Assembly (NCBI GenBank): GCA_947475415.1
Contig: CANJLH010000019.1
Coordinates: 1 to 62,409, forward strand
From: Caulobacteraceae bacterium
Lineage (GTDB): Bacteria; Pseudomonadota; Alphaproteobacteria; Caulobacterales; Caulobacteraceae
DNA: 62,409 nt
Direction of reading: 5' to 3'
This document shows positions 26,943 to 36,693 of the stretch, piece by piece. How positions within the stretch are numbered: position 1 is the first letter of the stretch; every line of letters starts with the position of its first letter. A program made the position numbers and the translations under genes. The notes under the pieces were generated by a model. It was given only the letters and a program-made list of their open reading frames with translations, was not told the origin of the DNA and did not search any database.

Positions 26943-28193
26943 TTGTCACGCTTGGTGATGAAATTTGGCGGCACTTCGGTGGCCGACCTGGAACGCATTC
27001 GGCGCGTGGGCCGCCTGGTGGCCGCGGAAGTCGCGGCCGGCCATCAGGTCGCCGTCGTGGTCTCGGCCATGTCGGGCAAGACCAATGAGCTGGTCGCATG
27101 GACCGACGGCGCAGGTCCCGCCGCGGAGGGGCTGCGGCCTTCGGACGATGAATACGACACTGTCGTCGCCTCCGGCGAACAGGTCACCGCCGGCCTGCTG
27201 GCGATGACGCTGCGCAATATGGGCCTGAACGCCAGGTCCTGGCTGGGATGGCAGATCCCGATCATCGCCGACGACGCTCACGGACGTGCGCGCATCGACG
27301 AAATCCCGCCGGAAAAACTCGCCGCCGCCCTGGATTCGGGCGAGGTGGCGGTTGTAGCCGGATTCCAGGGTGTCACCCGCGACGGTCGCGTGGCCACCCT
27401 CGGCCGCGGCGGCTCCGACACCAGCGCCGTAGCGGTGGCCGCCGCCCTGAAGGCGATCCGCTGCGACATCTACACCGACGTGGACGGGGTCTACACCACG
27501 GACCCGCGCATCGAAACCAAGGCTCGCAAGCTCTCAAAGATCTCCTACGAGGAGATGCTGGAGATGGCCTCCCTGGGCGCCAAGGTGCTCCAGACACGCT
27601 CGGTCGAGCTGGCCATGAGTCAGAACGTACCGGTGCGCGTACTATCCAGTTTCGTCGAGCCCGGCGAGGCTCCCGGCCAGGGCACCATCGTCTGTGACGA
27701 GGAAGAAATCATGGAAAAGCGTATCGTTAGCGGCGTGGCCTATAGCCGCGACGAAGCCAAGATCAGCCTGTTCGGCCTGCCAGACCATCCGGGCGTCTCG
27801 TCGGAGATCTTCGGCCGCCTCGCCGATGCTAACGTCAATGTCGACATGATCGTCCAGAGCCATGCGCGCACCGCCGACACCGCCAATATGGAGTTCACCG
27901 TCGGCAAGCGCGATGCGGCCCGGGCTTTGGGGATCGTCCAGGCCGCCAAGGCCGCCATCGGTTTCGAACATGTCTCCGTCGACGAGGATGTCTCCAAGGT
28001 CTCGGTGATCGGCGTCGGCATGCGCAGCCACGCCGGCGTGGCCAAGACCATGTTCGGCGCACTGGCCGAAAAAGGCGTCAACATCCAGGTGATCTCCACC
28101 AGCGAGATCAAGATCAGCGTCCTGATCGAGGCCGCCTATACCGAACTGGCCGTCCGCGCCCTGCACGCGGCCTACGGGCTGGATAAGCTATAA
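26943..28193 (+). CDS. lysC: Aspartate kinase
   Basis: A 416-residue aspartokinase: kinase domain starting RLVMKFGGTSVADLERIR, then GRGGSDTSAVAVA and CDIYTDVDGVYTTDPR, and two C-terminal ACT domains (LFGLPDHPGVSSEIF and VIGVGMRSHAGVAKTMF) for feedback by lysine or threonine. It makes aspartyl phosphate for lysine, methionine, threonine and diaminopimelate. I chose TTG at 26943, giving M-S-R-L-V-M-K-F, the form of alphaproteobacterial homologues, with GGGGA eight bases upstream; ATG 26958 would remove the first beta strand. Confidence 0.95.
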   Translation: MSRLVMKFGGTSVADLERIRRVGRLVAAEVAAGHQVAVVVSAMSGKTNELVAWTDGAGPAAEGLRPSDDEYDTVVASGEQVTAGLLAMTLRNMGLNARSWLGWQIPIIADDAHGRARIDEIPPEKLAAALDSGEVAVVAGFQGVTRDGRVATLGRGGSDTSAVAVAAALKAIRCDIYTDVDGVYTTDPRIETKARKLSKISYEEMLEMASLGAKVLQTRSVELAMSQNVPVRVLSSFVEPGEAPGQGTIVCDEEEIMEKRIVSGVAYSRDEAKISLFGLPDHPGVSSEIFGRLADANVNVDMIVQSHARTADTANMEFTVGKRDAARALGIVQAAKAAIGFEHVSVDEDVSKVSVIGVGMRSHAGVAKTMFGALAEKGVNIQVISTSEIKISVLIEAAYTELAVRALHAAYGLDKL

Positions 28194-28340
28194 GGCGCGC
28201 CCTAGCCGCTCGAGCGGTTGACGGCTCGACTTGACCGAAAATTGCGCATCGGGCGGTGCTGCGCCGCCAAATCGCAATTCCGTCTCCGCCTTGTCGCCGT
28301 AAACTGCTAGGGAGCGGTTGAGCAAAGGGAGGGAGCGGCC

Positions 28341-30605
28341 GTGGCCACTCCAGGCATAGCCGTCAGGGGTCAGCGCAGTCTCCTGCGCCAGATTCGCGAA
28401 GCCTTGGCCGGGGGCGGTCCCGCGCAGGCGCGCCTCGACATGGTCGTGCAGATCATCGCCCGCTCGATGGTCGCCGAAGTCTGCTCGCTCTATCTGCGCC
28501 GCGCCGCCGGCGATATCGAGCTGTTCGCCACCGAGGGCCTGGATCCTGGCGCAGTTCACGTCACCCGTATGTTGCCGGGCGAAGGGCTGGTGGGCGAGAT
28601 CATGCGCCTGGGCCGTCCGCTCAATCTGGCGGACGCTCCCAACCACCCGGCCTTCTCCTATCGGCCGGAGACCCGAGAGGATGCCTTCCACGCCTTCCTC
28701 GGCGTGCCCCTCCTGCGCGGCGGCCGCGCGATCGGCGTGCTGATCGTCCAGAACCGCACAGAGCGGGTCTATACAGAGGACGAAGTCGAGGACCTGCTCA
28801 TCGTCGCCATGGTGCTGGCCGAGATGGTGGCCGGCGGCGAGTTGATGTCCGAGGAGGAACTCAAGGACGTCGAGATTGCGCCAAACCGGCCCGAACGGCT
28901 CAAGGGCGCCAAGTTCGCTGACGGCATCGCCTACGGCGTGGTGGTCTTGCATGAACCGCCAGTGGCGCCTTCACAACTGCTCGCAGACGATGTCACCGCC
29001 GAGACCGAACGTCTGAGGATCGCAATCGAGGCGCTGCAGGCGCAGATCGACCACATGCTGGACCGCCAGCACGGCCTGGTCGAAGCTTCCTATGAGGTCC
29101 TCGAAACCTACCGCATGTTCGCCCATGACCGCGGCTGGAACCGCAGCCTGGAGGATGCGGTGCGCAATGGCCTCACCGCCGAGGCCGCCGTCGAACGCGT
29201 GCGCTCCGAGCACCGCGCCCGGCTGGGACAGGCTCGTGATCCCTACCTGCGCGAGCGCCTGCACGACCTGGAGGATCTCAACGACCGGCTGCTGCGCCAC
29301 CTGGCCGGCGATGGCCACGTGGTTCGCGAACTACCCGACAACGCCATACTGGTAGCCCGTAATCTGGGGCCCGCCGACATCCTGGAATATGATCGCAGCA
29401 AGCTGCGGGGGATTTTGCTGGAAGAGGGATCCGCCGCAAGTCACGCCGCCATCGTCGCCCGCGCGCTCGATATCCCCTGCGTCGGCCGACTGCCGGGCCT
29501 TCGCGATCGGGTTTCGGAGGGTGACCGTGTCATCGTCGATGCGGAATCGGGCGAGACCTATTTGCGGCCGCGCCCGGATGTCATCCGCTCCATCCAGGTG
29601 CGCATTGAGGTGCGGGCTCAGCGGCAGGCCGAGTTCGCCCGACTTCGCGACACTCCGGCCTTCACCCGCGACGGGGCCAAGATCATCCTGCTGATGAACG
29701 CGGGTCTGGAGGTCGACCTCGACATCCTGCGCGACACCGGCGCGGAGGGAATCGGGCTGTTTCGCACCGAGTTCCAGTTCATGGTCGCCGAGGAGCTCCC
29801 GCGCTTCACTGCGCAAACTCAGCTGTACAGCCGCGTCCTCGACGCCGCCGACGGCTTGCCGGTCACCTTCCGCACCCTGGACCTCGGCGGTGATAAGATC
29901 CTGCCCTACCTGGAGGCTGAGCGAGAGGACAATCCCGCCTTGGGCTGGCGAGCGATTCGCATGGGGCTCGACCGGCCGGCCCTGCTGCGCCTGCAACTAC
30001 GCGCCCTCATCGCTGCGGCCAAAGGCAGACCCCTGCGGATCATGTTCCCGCTGGTGGCCACAGTGGATGAATTCCGCGCTGGGCGCGCCCTTGTGGATAC
30101 AGAGCTCGCCTGGGCATTGCGTCGGGGCCGTCCGGCGCCGTCCCGCCTTGATGTTGGCGCAATGATCGAGGCACCCTCCCTTGTGTGGCACCTCGACGCC
30201 TTGCTGCCGATGACCGACTTCGTGTCGGTGGGGACAAACGACCTGATGCAGTACATGTTCGCCGCCGACCGGGGTAACCCCAGGGTCGCCGACCGTTACG
30301 ACCCTCTGTCACCGCCGGCCCTGCGCGCGCTAGCGGCTATCCAGAAGGCCTGCGCCGAAACCGGTACGCCGGTGTCCGTGTGCGGTGAAATGGCCGGCCG
30401 GCCCCTGGAAGCCTTCACCCTGGTGGCGCTCGGCTTCGACCAACTGTCAATGCCCGCCACCGGCGTCGGCCCGGTCAAGCAGATGGTCCTGTCCTGTGAT
30501 CGAGGGGCGGCCAGTCGCGGAGTCGCCAGTCTGTTGAAGCAAACCGGCGGATCGGTTCGCAACGAAATCGAAACCTTGGCGCGCAAACTCTACCTGTCTG
30601 TCTGA
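28341..30605 (+). CDS. ptsP: PtsP, phosphoenolpyruvate-protein phosphotransferase of the nitrogen PTS (EI-Ntr)
   Basis: A 754-residue protein. An N-terminal GAF domain (about 15-165) is followed by the HPr-binding helical domain, the phospho-His domain (GSAASHAAIVARALDIPCVG, His368) and the PEP-binding TIM barrel (FRTLDLGGDK, GLFRTEFQFM, VGTNDLMQYMFAADR, SVCGEMAG). EI-Ntr passes phosphate from PEP to NPr and then EIIA-Ntr; in Caulobacter this pathway, sensing glutamine through GAF, links nitrogen status to (p)ppGpp. GTG start with AGGGAGGG upstream. Follows lysC by 147 bp. Confidence 0.96.
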   Translation: MATPGIAVRGQRSLLRQIREALAGGGPAQARLDMVVQIIARSMVAEVCSLYLRRAAGDIELFATEGLDPGAVHVTRMLPGEGLVGEIMRLGRPLNLADAPNHPAFSYRPETREDAFHAFLGVPLLRGGRAIGVLIVQNRTERVYTEDEVEDLLIVAMVLAEMVAGGELMSEEELKDVEIAPNRPERLKGAKFADGIAYGVVVLHEPPVAPSQLLADDVTAETERLRIAIEALQAQIDHMLDRQHGLVEASYEVLETYRMFAHDRGWNRSLEDAVRNGLTAEAAVERVRSEHRARLGQARDPYLRERLHDLEDLNDRLLRHLAGDGHVVRELPDNAILVARNLGPADILEYDRSKLRGILLEEGSAASHAAIVARALDIPCVGRLPGLRDRVSEGDRVIVDAESGETYLRPRPDVIRSIQVRIEVRAQRQAEFARLRDTPAFTRDGAKIILLMNAGLEVDLDILRDTGAEGIGLFRTEFQFMVAEELPRFTAQTQLYSRVLDAADGLPVTFRTLDLGGDKILPYLEAEREDNPALGWRAIRMGLDRPALLRLQLRALIAAAKGRPLRIMFPLVATVDEFRAGRALVDTELAWALRRGRPAPSRLDVGAMIEAPSLVWHLDALLPMTDFVSVGTNDLMQYMFAADRGNPRVADRYDPLSPPALRALAAIQKACAETGTPVSVCGEMAGRPLEAFTLVALGFDQLSMPATGVGPVKQMVLSCDRGAASRGVASLLKQTGGSVRNEIETLARKLYLSV

Positions 30606-30655
30606 TGGACACAGGACGTGACCGATTAGCGCATTGAATTCCGAATGCTAAGCTG

Positions 30656-30664
30656 TTATCCACA
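30656..30664 (+). promoter_or_regulatory. Consensus DnaA box
   Basis: TTATCCACA, an exact 9-of-9 match to the DnaA box, in the 140-bp gap between ptsP and the RodZ-like gene, 82 bp before the latter. An 8-of-9 match in the opposite orientation (TGTGGATAC) lies at 30092-30100 inside ptsP. A single box is not an origin; it could make the downstream gene DnaA-responsive. Confidence 0.45.
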
Positions 30665-30745
30665 GAACTGGAAACAGAGCCTCTCCGACAGGGACGGGGA
30701 ACTCTGCGCCAAAGTTGTCTCACAACATTGTGCTTGGGGTTGTAG

Positions 30746-31750
30746 GTGAATATGCCGCTCGATACCGGCGGATTGACGGAACTTGATTTCCGAGCGGAAG
30801 ACGCTGCGGCGCCTTCCACCCCGCAAACCTTGGCGCCAACAGTAGAATCCGGCGACAATATCGGCGAAGCCCTGCGTGCGATTCGCGAATTCAAGGGACT
30901 GCGGATAGAGGACCTTGCCGCCGACACGCGGGTCCGCCGCGCCTATCTTGCTGCGATCGAAGAATTACGGCTGGATTCTCTTCCATCGCGACCCTTCACG
31001 ATTGGTTATATCCGCGCCTACGCCCAGGCGCTCGGCTGCGAACCCGAGGCGGCGGTGCGCCGTTTCCGCCTTGATTGTCCCGATCCGGACCAGTCCCTGC
31101 GTGGCCCAGTTGGTGTGGATGCGGGCCGCGATCCGCGGCTGGTCCTGGTCGCCGTGGTCGGCGCGGTTGTCTTTGCGGCGATCCTGATCTGGAACGTCGC
31201 GCAACGAATTCTTGCGAAACAGGCGCCGCCGCCGGCCCCTGTGGCCGAAGCGACGACGGGTACTGCGACGCCTGCGCCCCGCGGTGGTCTCGTGTCTCTG
31301 GGCGAACCCCTGCCGGCGCCAGTGGAATCTACCACGCCCGCGCCCTATGAGACCCCAGGCCTGCAGGCAGCCGTCGCCGCCCGGGCTGCGGCGGCTGCCG
31401 GTTTGCCGGCCCCTGAGGCGGCTCCGCCTGCAGCCGGTCGCCCGAACGCTGCGCCCATCGCCCTGCCGGCGACCTTCGCACCCTCTGGAACTGTCTATGG
31501 CGCTCAGGAACCCGGCGCCTCGGGGGTCGTGATTCAGGCCCGCCGGGCAGGCTCCCTGATCGTCAAGGGGCCCGGCGAAACCGTACATTTCGCTCGCTAC
31601 CTGTCCGCCGGCGAGGCCTATCGGGTCCCCGCGTCGCCTGGCCTGGTCGTTGATATCGTCGATACCGACGCCTTCCAGGCGTTCAATGGCGGTCAGAGCA
31701 GGGGGCTGCTGCCTGTGGGCCGCACCGCCATGACAAAACTGTCGCAGTAA
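30746..31750 (+). CDS. RodZ-like helix-turn-helix membrane protein
   Basis: A 334-residue protein. After an acidic N-terminal stretch comes an HTH domain of the RodZ type (IGEALRAIREFKGLRIEDLA, then RRAYLAAIEELRLDSLPSRPF and GYIRAYAQALG), a single transmembrane helix (about 133-155, LVLVAVVGAVVFAAILIW), a Pro/Ala-rich linker and a periplasmic DUF4115-like beta domain. RodZ links MreB to the elongation machinery; this gene next to ispG is a conserved alphaproteobacterial pairing. GTG 30746 or ATG 30752 both fit. A DnaA box lies upstream. Confidence 0.82.
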   Translation: MNMPLDTGGLTELDFRAEDAAAPSTPQTLAPTVESGDNIGEALRAIREFKGLRIEDLAADTRVRRAYLAAIEELRLDSLPSRPFTIGYIRAYAQALGCEPEAAVRRFRLDCPDPDQSLRGPVGVDAGRDPRLVLVAVVGAVVFAAILIWNVAQRILAKQAPPPAPVAEATTGTATPAPRGGLVSLGEPLPAPVESTTPAPYETPGLQAAVAARAAAAAGLPAPEAAPPAAGRPNAAPIALPATFAPSGTVYGAQEPGASGVVIQARRAGSLIVKGPGETVHFARYLSAGEAYRVPASPGLVVDIVDTDAFQAFNGGQSRGLLPVGRTAMTKLSQ

Positions 31751-31820
31751 TCGGCGCAAATCACGTCGGCCGTCCTCAGGTCTTGGGGATTGGCGAGGAA
31801 GCCCTTAGCTTGCGTGCGTC

Positions 31821-32972
31821 ATGACCGGACAGGATCCCACTCACCATCGACCCTGGCGCGCCATCCAGCGTCGTGTCTCGCGCAAGATCCGCGTCGGCGA
31901 CGTGGAAGTGGGCGGCGACGCGCCGATCACCGTCCAGTCGATGACCAACACCCTGACCGCTGACGCGGCCGCCACCATCGCCCAGATCCGCGCGTTGGAG
32001 GAAGCCGGCGCCGACATCGTGCGCGTCTCCTGCCCGGATGAGGAATCCACCGCCGCCCTGCCCACCATCGTCAAGGTGTCGCAGGTCCCGATCGTCGCCG
32101 ACATTCACTTCCACTACAAACGTGGGATTGAGGCGGCCAAGGCTGGCGCGGCCTGTTTGCGGATCAACCCCGGCAACATTGGTTCGGCCTCTCGGGTGCG
32201 CGAGGTGATCCAGGCCGCCCGCGACCATGGCTGCTCCATGCGGATCGGGGTCAACGCCGGCTCCCTGGAGCGCGACCTGCTGGAACGCTACGGCGAACCC
32301 TGCCCTCAAGCGATGGTCGACAGCGCCCTCTCCCACGCCCGAATCCTGCAGGACCACGACTTCCACGAGTTCAAGATCAGCGTGAAGGCGTCCGACGCCT
32401 TCATGACCGTCGCCGCCTACCAGATGCTCGCCGAAGCCATCGACTGTCCCCTGCACCTGGGTGTCACGGAGGCTGGCGCCCTGCGCACCGGAACGGTGAA
32501 GTCCTCCATCGGCATCGGATCCATGCTCTGGGCCGGCATCGGCGACACCATCCGCGTTAGCCTCGCCGCAGACCCGGTGGAAGAAATCAAGGTTGGCTTT
32601 GACATCCTGAAGTCGCTGGGCTTGCGCCACCGGGGCGTAAACATCATCGCCTGCCCCTCCTGCGCGCGGCAGGGCTTCAATGTCATCAAGACCGTCGAAG
32701 CCCTTGAGGCGCGCCTGGCGCACATCTCCACCCCCATGAGCCTGTCAATCATCGGCTGCGTCGTGAACGGCCCCGGCGAGGCCCTGATGACCGACGTGGG
32801 CTTCACCGGCGGCGGCAAGGGCGCGGGCATGGTCTATCTGGCTGGCAAGCCCGACCACAAGATGGACAACGAGACCATGGTCGACCACATCGTGGGCCTG
32901 GTCGAGGCCAAGGCCGCCGAGCTGGACGCCCAGCACGCCGCCGCCAAGACGCCGCGTCAGGCCGCCGAGTAA
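31821..32972 (+). CDS. ispG: 4-hydroxy-3-methylbut-2-en-1-yl diphosphate synthase IspG (GcpE)
   Basis: A 383-residue IspG of the short bacterial type: TIM barrel ([44 protein letters not shown]) and C-terminal iron-sulfur domain with CPSCARQGF and [12 protein letters not shown] supplying the three cysteines of the [4Fe-4S] cluster. It performs the sixth step of the MEP isoprenoid pathway using flavodoxin or ferredoxin electrons. Located 70 bp after the RodZ-like gene. Confidence 0.97.
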   Translation: MTGQDPTHHRPWRAIQRRVSRKIRVGDVEVGGDAPITVQSMTNTLTADAAATIAQIRALEEAGADIVRVSCPDEESTAALPTIVKVSQVPIVADIHFHYKRGIEAAKAGAACLRINPGNIGSASRVREVIQAARDHGCSMRIGVNAGSLERDLLERYGEPCPQAMVDSALSHARILQDHDFHEFKISVKASDAFMTVAAYQMLAEAIDCPLHLGVTEAGALRTGTVKSSIGIGSMLWAGIGDTIRVSLAADPVEEIKVGFDILKSLGLRHRGVNIIACPSCARQGFNVIKTVEALEARLAHISTPMSLSIIGCVVNGPGEALMTDVGFTGGGKGAGMVYLAGKPDHKMDNETMVDHIVGLVEAKAAELDAQHAAAKTPRQAAE

Positions 32973-32996
32973 GCAGCCCTTGCGCCGTAGCGCCGG

Positions 32997-33027
32997 CCTT
33001 GGTTAGCTCGCGCCTCAACCAAGGGAG
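32997..33027 (+). promoter_or_regulatory. Hairpin overlapping the ribosome binding site of the next gene
   Basis: CCTTGGTT (32997-33004) and AACCAAGG (33017-33024) form a perfect 8-bp stem with a 12-nt loop. The right arm contains the start of AAGGGAG, the evident ribosome site for the ATG at 33034. It may hide that site, or act as a weak terminator after ispG; no T run follows. Confidence 0.45.
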
Positions 33028-33033
33028 ACGCCC

Positions 33034-33327
33034 ATGTCCGCTGACGGAACCTGGAACATCACGCTCAATACGCCCATGGGCGCCCAGCAAGTGACCGCCA
33101 CCATCGCCACAAGCGGAAATACCTTCACCGGAACGCTGAAGAGCCCAATGGGCAACCAGGACGTCTCCGGGACCGTGGACGGCGACACCCTCGCCTGGTC
33201 ATTCGGCATCACCCAGCCCATGCCTCTGACCTTGGAGTTCACCGCCACCGTAGCCGGCGACACCATGACCGGTTCCGCAAAGCTCGGCGCCTTCGGGAAC
33301 GCCCCGCTGACCGGGACGCGGGTCTAG
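33034..33327 (+). CDS. Small beta-rich protein of unknown function
   Basis: A 97-residue protein without signal peptide, built of short Thr/Gly-rich strands: GTWNITLNTPMG, TFTGTLKSPMG, SGTVDGDTLAWSF, MTGSAKLGAFG. The TPMG/SPMG repeats and the LEFTATVAGDTMTGSAKLG ending resemble a small domain found next to, or fused to, hydrolases in sphingomonads and caulobacters (from memory). It precedes a serine hydrolase by 17 bp and is probably co-transcribed with it. Confidence 0.75.
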   Translation: MSADGTWNITLNTPMGAQQVTATIATSGNTFTGTLKSPMGNQDVSGTVDGDTLAWSFGITQPMPLTLEFTATVAGDTMTGSAKLGAFGNAPLTGTRV

Positions 33328-33344
33328 GTTCAGGACGCGGCAAG

Positions 33345-34490
33345 TTGAGCCCGCCGACCGATCCCCGTATCCGAAGGGCCCTGGAGACCGCTCTCACCCG
33401 CGGCGAGGTCGGCGTACAGGTCGCCGCCTATCTGGGCGACCGGCTGATCGTCGACGCCGGCATCGGAACCGCCGACGAGGCCGGGCGCGGGGTCGAGGAC
33501 GCGATCTTCCCGATCTTCTCGGTGACCAAGGCGGTGTTGGCGACCGCCATCCACATGCAGGCCGAGCGCGGCCTTCTCGACATCGACGCGCCGATCGCCA
33601 GCTACTGGCCGGAGTACGGCGTCAACGGCAAGGCCGCGATCACCCCACGCCATGTGCTCACCCACCGGGCCGGCGTGCCGCAAATGCCGCCTACGATCAC
33701 GCCGGAGAGGCTGAAGGACTGGGACTGGATCACCGGCGAACTGGCGAACATGACCCCGCTGGAGCCCGCCGGCGCGCGCTCGACCTACCATGCGATCAGC
33801 TACGGTTATCTGCTGGGCGAAGTGCTGCGGCGCACGGATCCTGAGGGCCGCATGCCGTGCGAGTTCTTCCGCCGCGAGATCTTCGCGCCGCTGGGCGTCG
33901 ACGACTTCTGGGTGGGCCTGCCGGCAGCCGAGGAGCCGCGGGTAGCCAGGCTCACCTGGGGCGCGGCCGGGCCCGGCGCCCAGATCCCCCGCACGCCGCT
34001 GCGCGAGGCTATGATGCCTTCCGCCATCGACGTGCGGCCGTCGATCTACAATCTCCCCCAGGTGCACCAGGCCTGTATCCCGGCCTCTGGCGGCATTGGC
34101 TCTGCCCGGGGGGTGGCCCGGTTCTTCAGTTTGCTCGCCAATCGCGGCGCGGTCAGCGGGCGCGTGCTGGTCTCCGAGGCGCGGCTGCGCGCCTGCCTGC
34201 AACCGCGCCCCAACTCCGATGAAGTGGACAGCGGCATCGGCATTCCGGTCAGTATCGGCGTCGCCGGCTATCAGCTGTCCGGGCGCCGGCCGGGCGCCGA
34301 CCCCCTGCTGGGGGGCTCGACCGCGATCCTGGCGCACGGGGGGGCCGGCGGATCGCTAGGCTGGGCGGACCTCGACAGCGGCCTGTCGGTGGCCATCACC
34401 CACAACCGGATGTTCGGCGCAGTAAACCCCGAACATCACCCCTTCGGCCCCCTCGCCGACGCCGTCCGCCAGGTGGCGGCGGAACTCTGA
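33345..34490 (+). CDS. Cytoplasmic serine hydrolase, class C beta-lactamase/esterase EstB type
   Basis: A 381-residue hydrolase with SVTK (the SxxK nucleophile motif; FSVTKAVLATAIH), LLDIDAPIASYWPEYG, HVLTHRAGVP, YHAISYGYLLGEV (catalytic Tyr region) and a late GGSTAILAHGGAGGSLGW segment. There is no signal peptide, which favours an esterase role over peptidoglycan work. The start is TTG at 33345. A truncated PNPOx-like gene follows on the other strand. Confidence 0.85.
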   Translation: MSPPTDPRIRRALETALTRGEVGVQVAAYLGDRLIVDAGIGTADEAGRGVEDAIFPIFSVTKAVLATAIHMQAERGLLDIDAPIASYWPEYGVNGKAAITPRHVLTHRAGVPQMPPTITPERLKDWDWITGELANMTPLEPAGARSTYHAISYGYLLGEVLRRTDPEGRMPCEFFRREIFAPLGVDDFWVGLPAAEEPRVARLTWGAAGPGAQIPRTPLREAMMPSAIDVRPSIYNLPQVHQACIPASGGIGSARGVARFFSLLANRGAVSGRVLVSEARLRACLQPRPNSDEVDSGIGIPVSIGVAGYQLSGRRPGADPLLGGSTAILAHGGAGGSLGWADLDSGLSVAITHNRMFGAVNPEHHPFGPLADAVRQVAAEL

Positions 34491-34516
34491 GGAGGGGCGC
34501 CGGCAAGAAGCAGCGC

Positions 34517-34747
34517 TCAGAACCAGATCGACGCCAACACCTGCATGAACCCCGGTGCGCCGCCCTTGAACGAGCAGTCCGGCCGCCCCTCGGCGTCCGC
34601 CGTGGCCAGGAAGAAGTACGCTTGCGCGCCGATGAAGGCCGCGTCTTCCTGTTTGAAGTCCTCGCGCCGCAGCTTCTCCTCCGGCCGGTCCGCCGGCGCC
34701 CGGCTGCCGAACCGGTCCTGTAGTTGGCGTTGCCCCTCGTGATACAT
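34517..34747 (-). pseudogene. Truncated pyridoxamine 5'-phosphate oxidase-like gene
   Basis: A 76-codon frame matching only the N-terminal third of a PNPOx-like flavoprotein family: MYHEGQRQLQDRF, AAFIGAQAYFFLATADAEG, RPDCSFKGGAPGF, then a stop soon after. Family members run to about 200 residues. The remaining 26 bp before the serine hydrolase stop, and the antisense of that gene, show no continuation, so the 3' part is lost, not just frameshifted. Probably a decayed remnant. Confidence 0.72.
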
Positions 34748-34852
34748 GGCGCTCTTCCCAACAATCCCAATTGGTGACCCGCAACCACCACGTTTGGCAA
34801 GCGGCCGGCAGGGGGCTAGAGGAAGGCCCGCTATTCACGAGAGATCTTCCAC

Positions 34853-35929
34853 GTGCGACTGCCCCAGGCCCGACTCGACCAGGTGCTCGACCGCTTCCGC
34901 GAGATCGAGGCGCGCATGGGCGCGGCTACGGACGGGGCCGAGATCGTGCGCCTTTCCAAAGAGCACGCCGAACTCAGGCCGGTGGTTGAAGCTGTGTCTG
35001 CGCTGGCCCGCGCCCGCGCCGAGGCGCCGGACCTGGAAGAGATGCTCCAGGCCGGCGATCCGGACATGGCCGCCATGGCCCGCGATGAACTGGAGGCGCT
35101 GAAGGCCCGCTTGCCGGACCTCGAGCGCGGAGTCGCCCTGCTGCTTGCGCCCAAGGACAGGGACGAAAACGCCTCCGCTATCCTTGAGGTGCGCGCCGGC
35201 ACCGGCGGCGACGAGGCGGCCTTGTTCGCCGGCGACCTGTTTCGCATGTACCAGCGCTATGCGGCGAACCAGGGCTGGCGGGTGGAGATCGATAGTCTTT
35301 CGGAAGGCGACGCCGGCGGATTCAAGGAGATCATCGCCTCCATCAATGGCGACGGCGTCTTCGGCCGCCTGAAGTTCGAGAGCGGCGTCCACCGCGTCCA
35401 GCGGGTGCCGGAAACCGAGGCCGGCGGGCGCATCCACACCTCCGCCGCCACCGTTGCCGTGCTGCCCGAGCCCGAGGACGTGGAGATCGAGATCGCCGAT
35501 GCCGACATCCGCATCGACACCTACCGCTCCTCCGGCGCTGGCGGCCAGCACGTCAACAAGACCGATAGCGCCGTGCGCATCACCCACATGCCCACCGGCA
35601 TCGTGGTGACCTCGTCGGAGAAGTCCCAGCATCAGAACCGCGCCCGGGCGATGAAGGAGTTAAAGGTCCGCCTTTACGATCAGAAGCGACAGAGCTTGGA
35701 TGCCGAACGCGCCCTGAGCCGCAAAACCCAGGTGGGCTCGGGCGATCGCTCCGAACGCATCCGGACCTACAATTTCCCGCAGGGCCGCGTCACCGACCAC
35801 CGTATCAACTTGACCCTCTACAACCTGCCAAAGATCCTCGAAGGTGAAGCCCTCGACGACGTCATCAACCCCTTGATCGCCGAGGACCAGGCTGCGCGGC
35901 TGTCAATGCTGGAGGATGAGTTCTCATGA
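34853..35929 (+). CDS. prfA: Peptide chain release factor 1
   Basis: A 358-residue RF1. The catalytic GGQ lies in [16 protein letters not shown] (Gln232), the stop-codon reading tripeptide PxT is present as PET in [18 protein letters not shown], and the RF1 C-terminal segment [18 protein letters not shown] is intact. It terminates translation at UAA and UAG. GTG start. First gene of a prfA-MOSC-prmC operon with 4-bp overlaps throughout. Confidence 0.98.
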   Translation: MRLPQARLDQVLDRFREIEARMGAATDGAEIVRLSKEHAELRPVVEAVSALARARAEAPDLEEMLQAGDPDMAAMARDELEALKARLPDLERGVALLLAPKDRDENASAILEVRAGTGGDEAALFAGDLFRMYQRYAANQGWRVEIDSLSEGDAGGFKEIIASINGDGVFGRLKFESGVHRVQRVPETEAGGRIHTSAATVAVLPEPEDVEIEIADADIRIDTYRSSGAGGQHVNKTDSAVRITHMPTGIVVTSSEKSQHQNRARAMKELKVRLYDQKRQSLDAERALSRKTQVGSGDRSERIRTYNFPQGRVTDHRINLTLYNLPKILEGEALDDVINPLIAEDQAARLSMLEDEFS

Positions 35930-36693
35930 CCGGAAGCATCGCCGCCATCTGCCGCCACCCCATCAAGGGCTTTACGCCGGAGCGGTTGTCGCGGGTTGAA
36001 TTGGAGCCCGGCCGGCGGTTTCCCGGCGATCGCATCTATGCGGTGGAAAATGGCCCCAGCGGCTTCGACCCGGCCACCCCGGTGTTCATCCGCAAGCAGA
36101 AGTTCACCGTCCTGGCCGCGATCCCGAAACTGGCCCAGGCGCAAACGGAATTCGATCCGGACACCGGTCGATTGCGCGCCCAGGCGCCCGACGCCGCGCC
36201 CTTCGACGGCGAACTCGCCACCGAGGCCGGTCGCGCCGCCTTCGCCGACTGGCTGACGGCGTTCCTGGGCGAGTCCGCCAACGGCCCCCTGCGCGTGCTT
36301 ACGGCAGGCGACACCCACGCCTTCACCGACCACGCAGACGGCCAGATCTCCATCATCAACCTGGAGAGCGTTCGTGACCTGCAGACCCGCCTGGGCAAGC
36401 ACCTCGACCCGTTGCGATTCCGGGCCAACCTCTATGTGAACGGTTGGCCGGCCTGGTCGGAGAGGGACTGGACCGGACAATCCCTGGTGCTGGGGGACGC
36501 CGACGCCAAGGTCTTCAAGCCGATCAACCGCTGCGCCGCGATCCATGTCGATCCCCACACCGGCGAGGCCGACCTGGACCTCACCAAGGCCCTGTTCGAC
36601 CACTACGGCCACACCGATTGCGGGATCTATGTCCATGTGACCGTCCCCGGAGCAGTCTCGGTGGGTGACCCCTGTCCGCAAGCCCTGCCGTGA
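35926..36693 (+). CDS. MOSC-domain protein
   Basis: A 255-residue protein with the MOSC N-terminal beta-barrel ([23 protein letters not shown]) and MOSC domain ([41 protein letters not shown]; the Cys in INRC is the molybdenum-cofactor sulfur-carrier position in active members). Family members bind Moco sulfur or handle N-hydroxylated compounds. It overlaps prfA (ATGA) and prmC (GTGA), separating the release factor from its methylase. Confidence 0.9.
   Translation: MTGSIAAICRHPIKGFTPERLSRVELEPGRRFPGDRIYAVENGPSGFDPATPVFIRKQKFTVLAAIPKLAQAQTEFDPDTGRLRAQAPDAAPFDGELATEAGRAAFADWLTAFLGESANGPLRVLTAGDTHAFTDHADGQISIINLESVRDLQTRLGKHLDPLRFRANLYVNGWPAWSERDWTGQSLVLGDADAKVFKPINRCAAIHVDPHTGEADLDLTKALFDHYGHTDCGIYVHVTVPGAVSVGDPCPQALP

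Noticed and set aside
28206..28217. Palindrome CCGCTCGAGCGG after lysC
   Set aside because: No loop or T run to make a terminator, and such short palindromes are common at this GC content.
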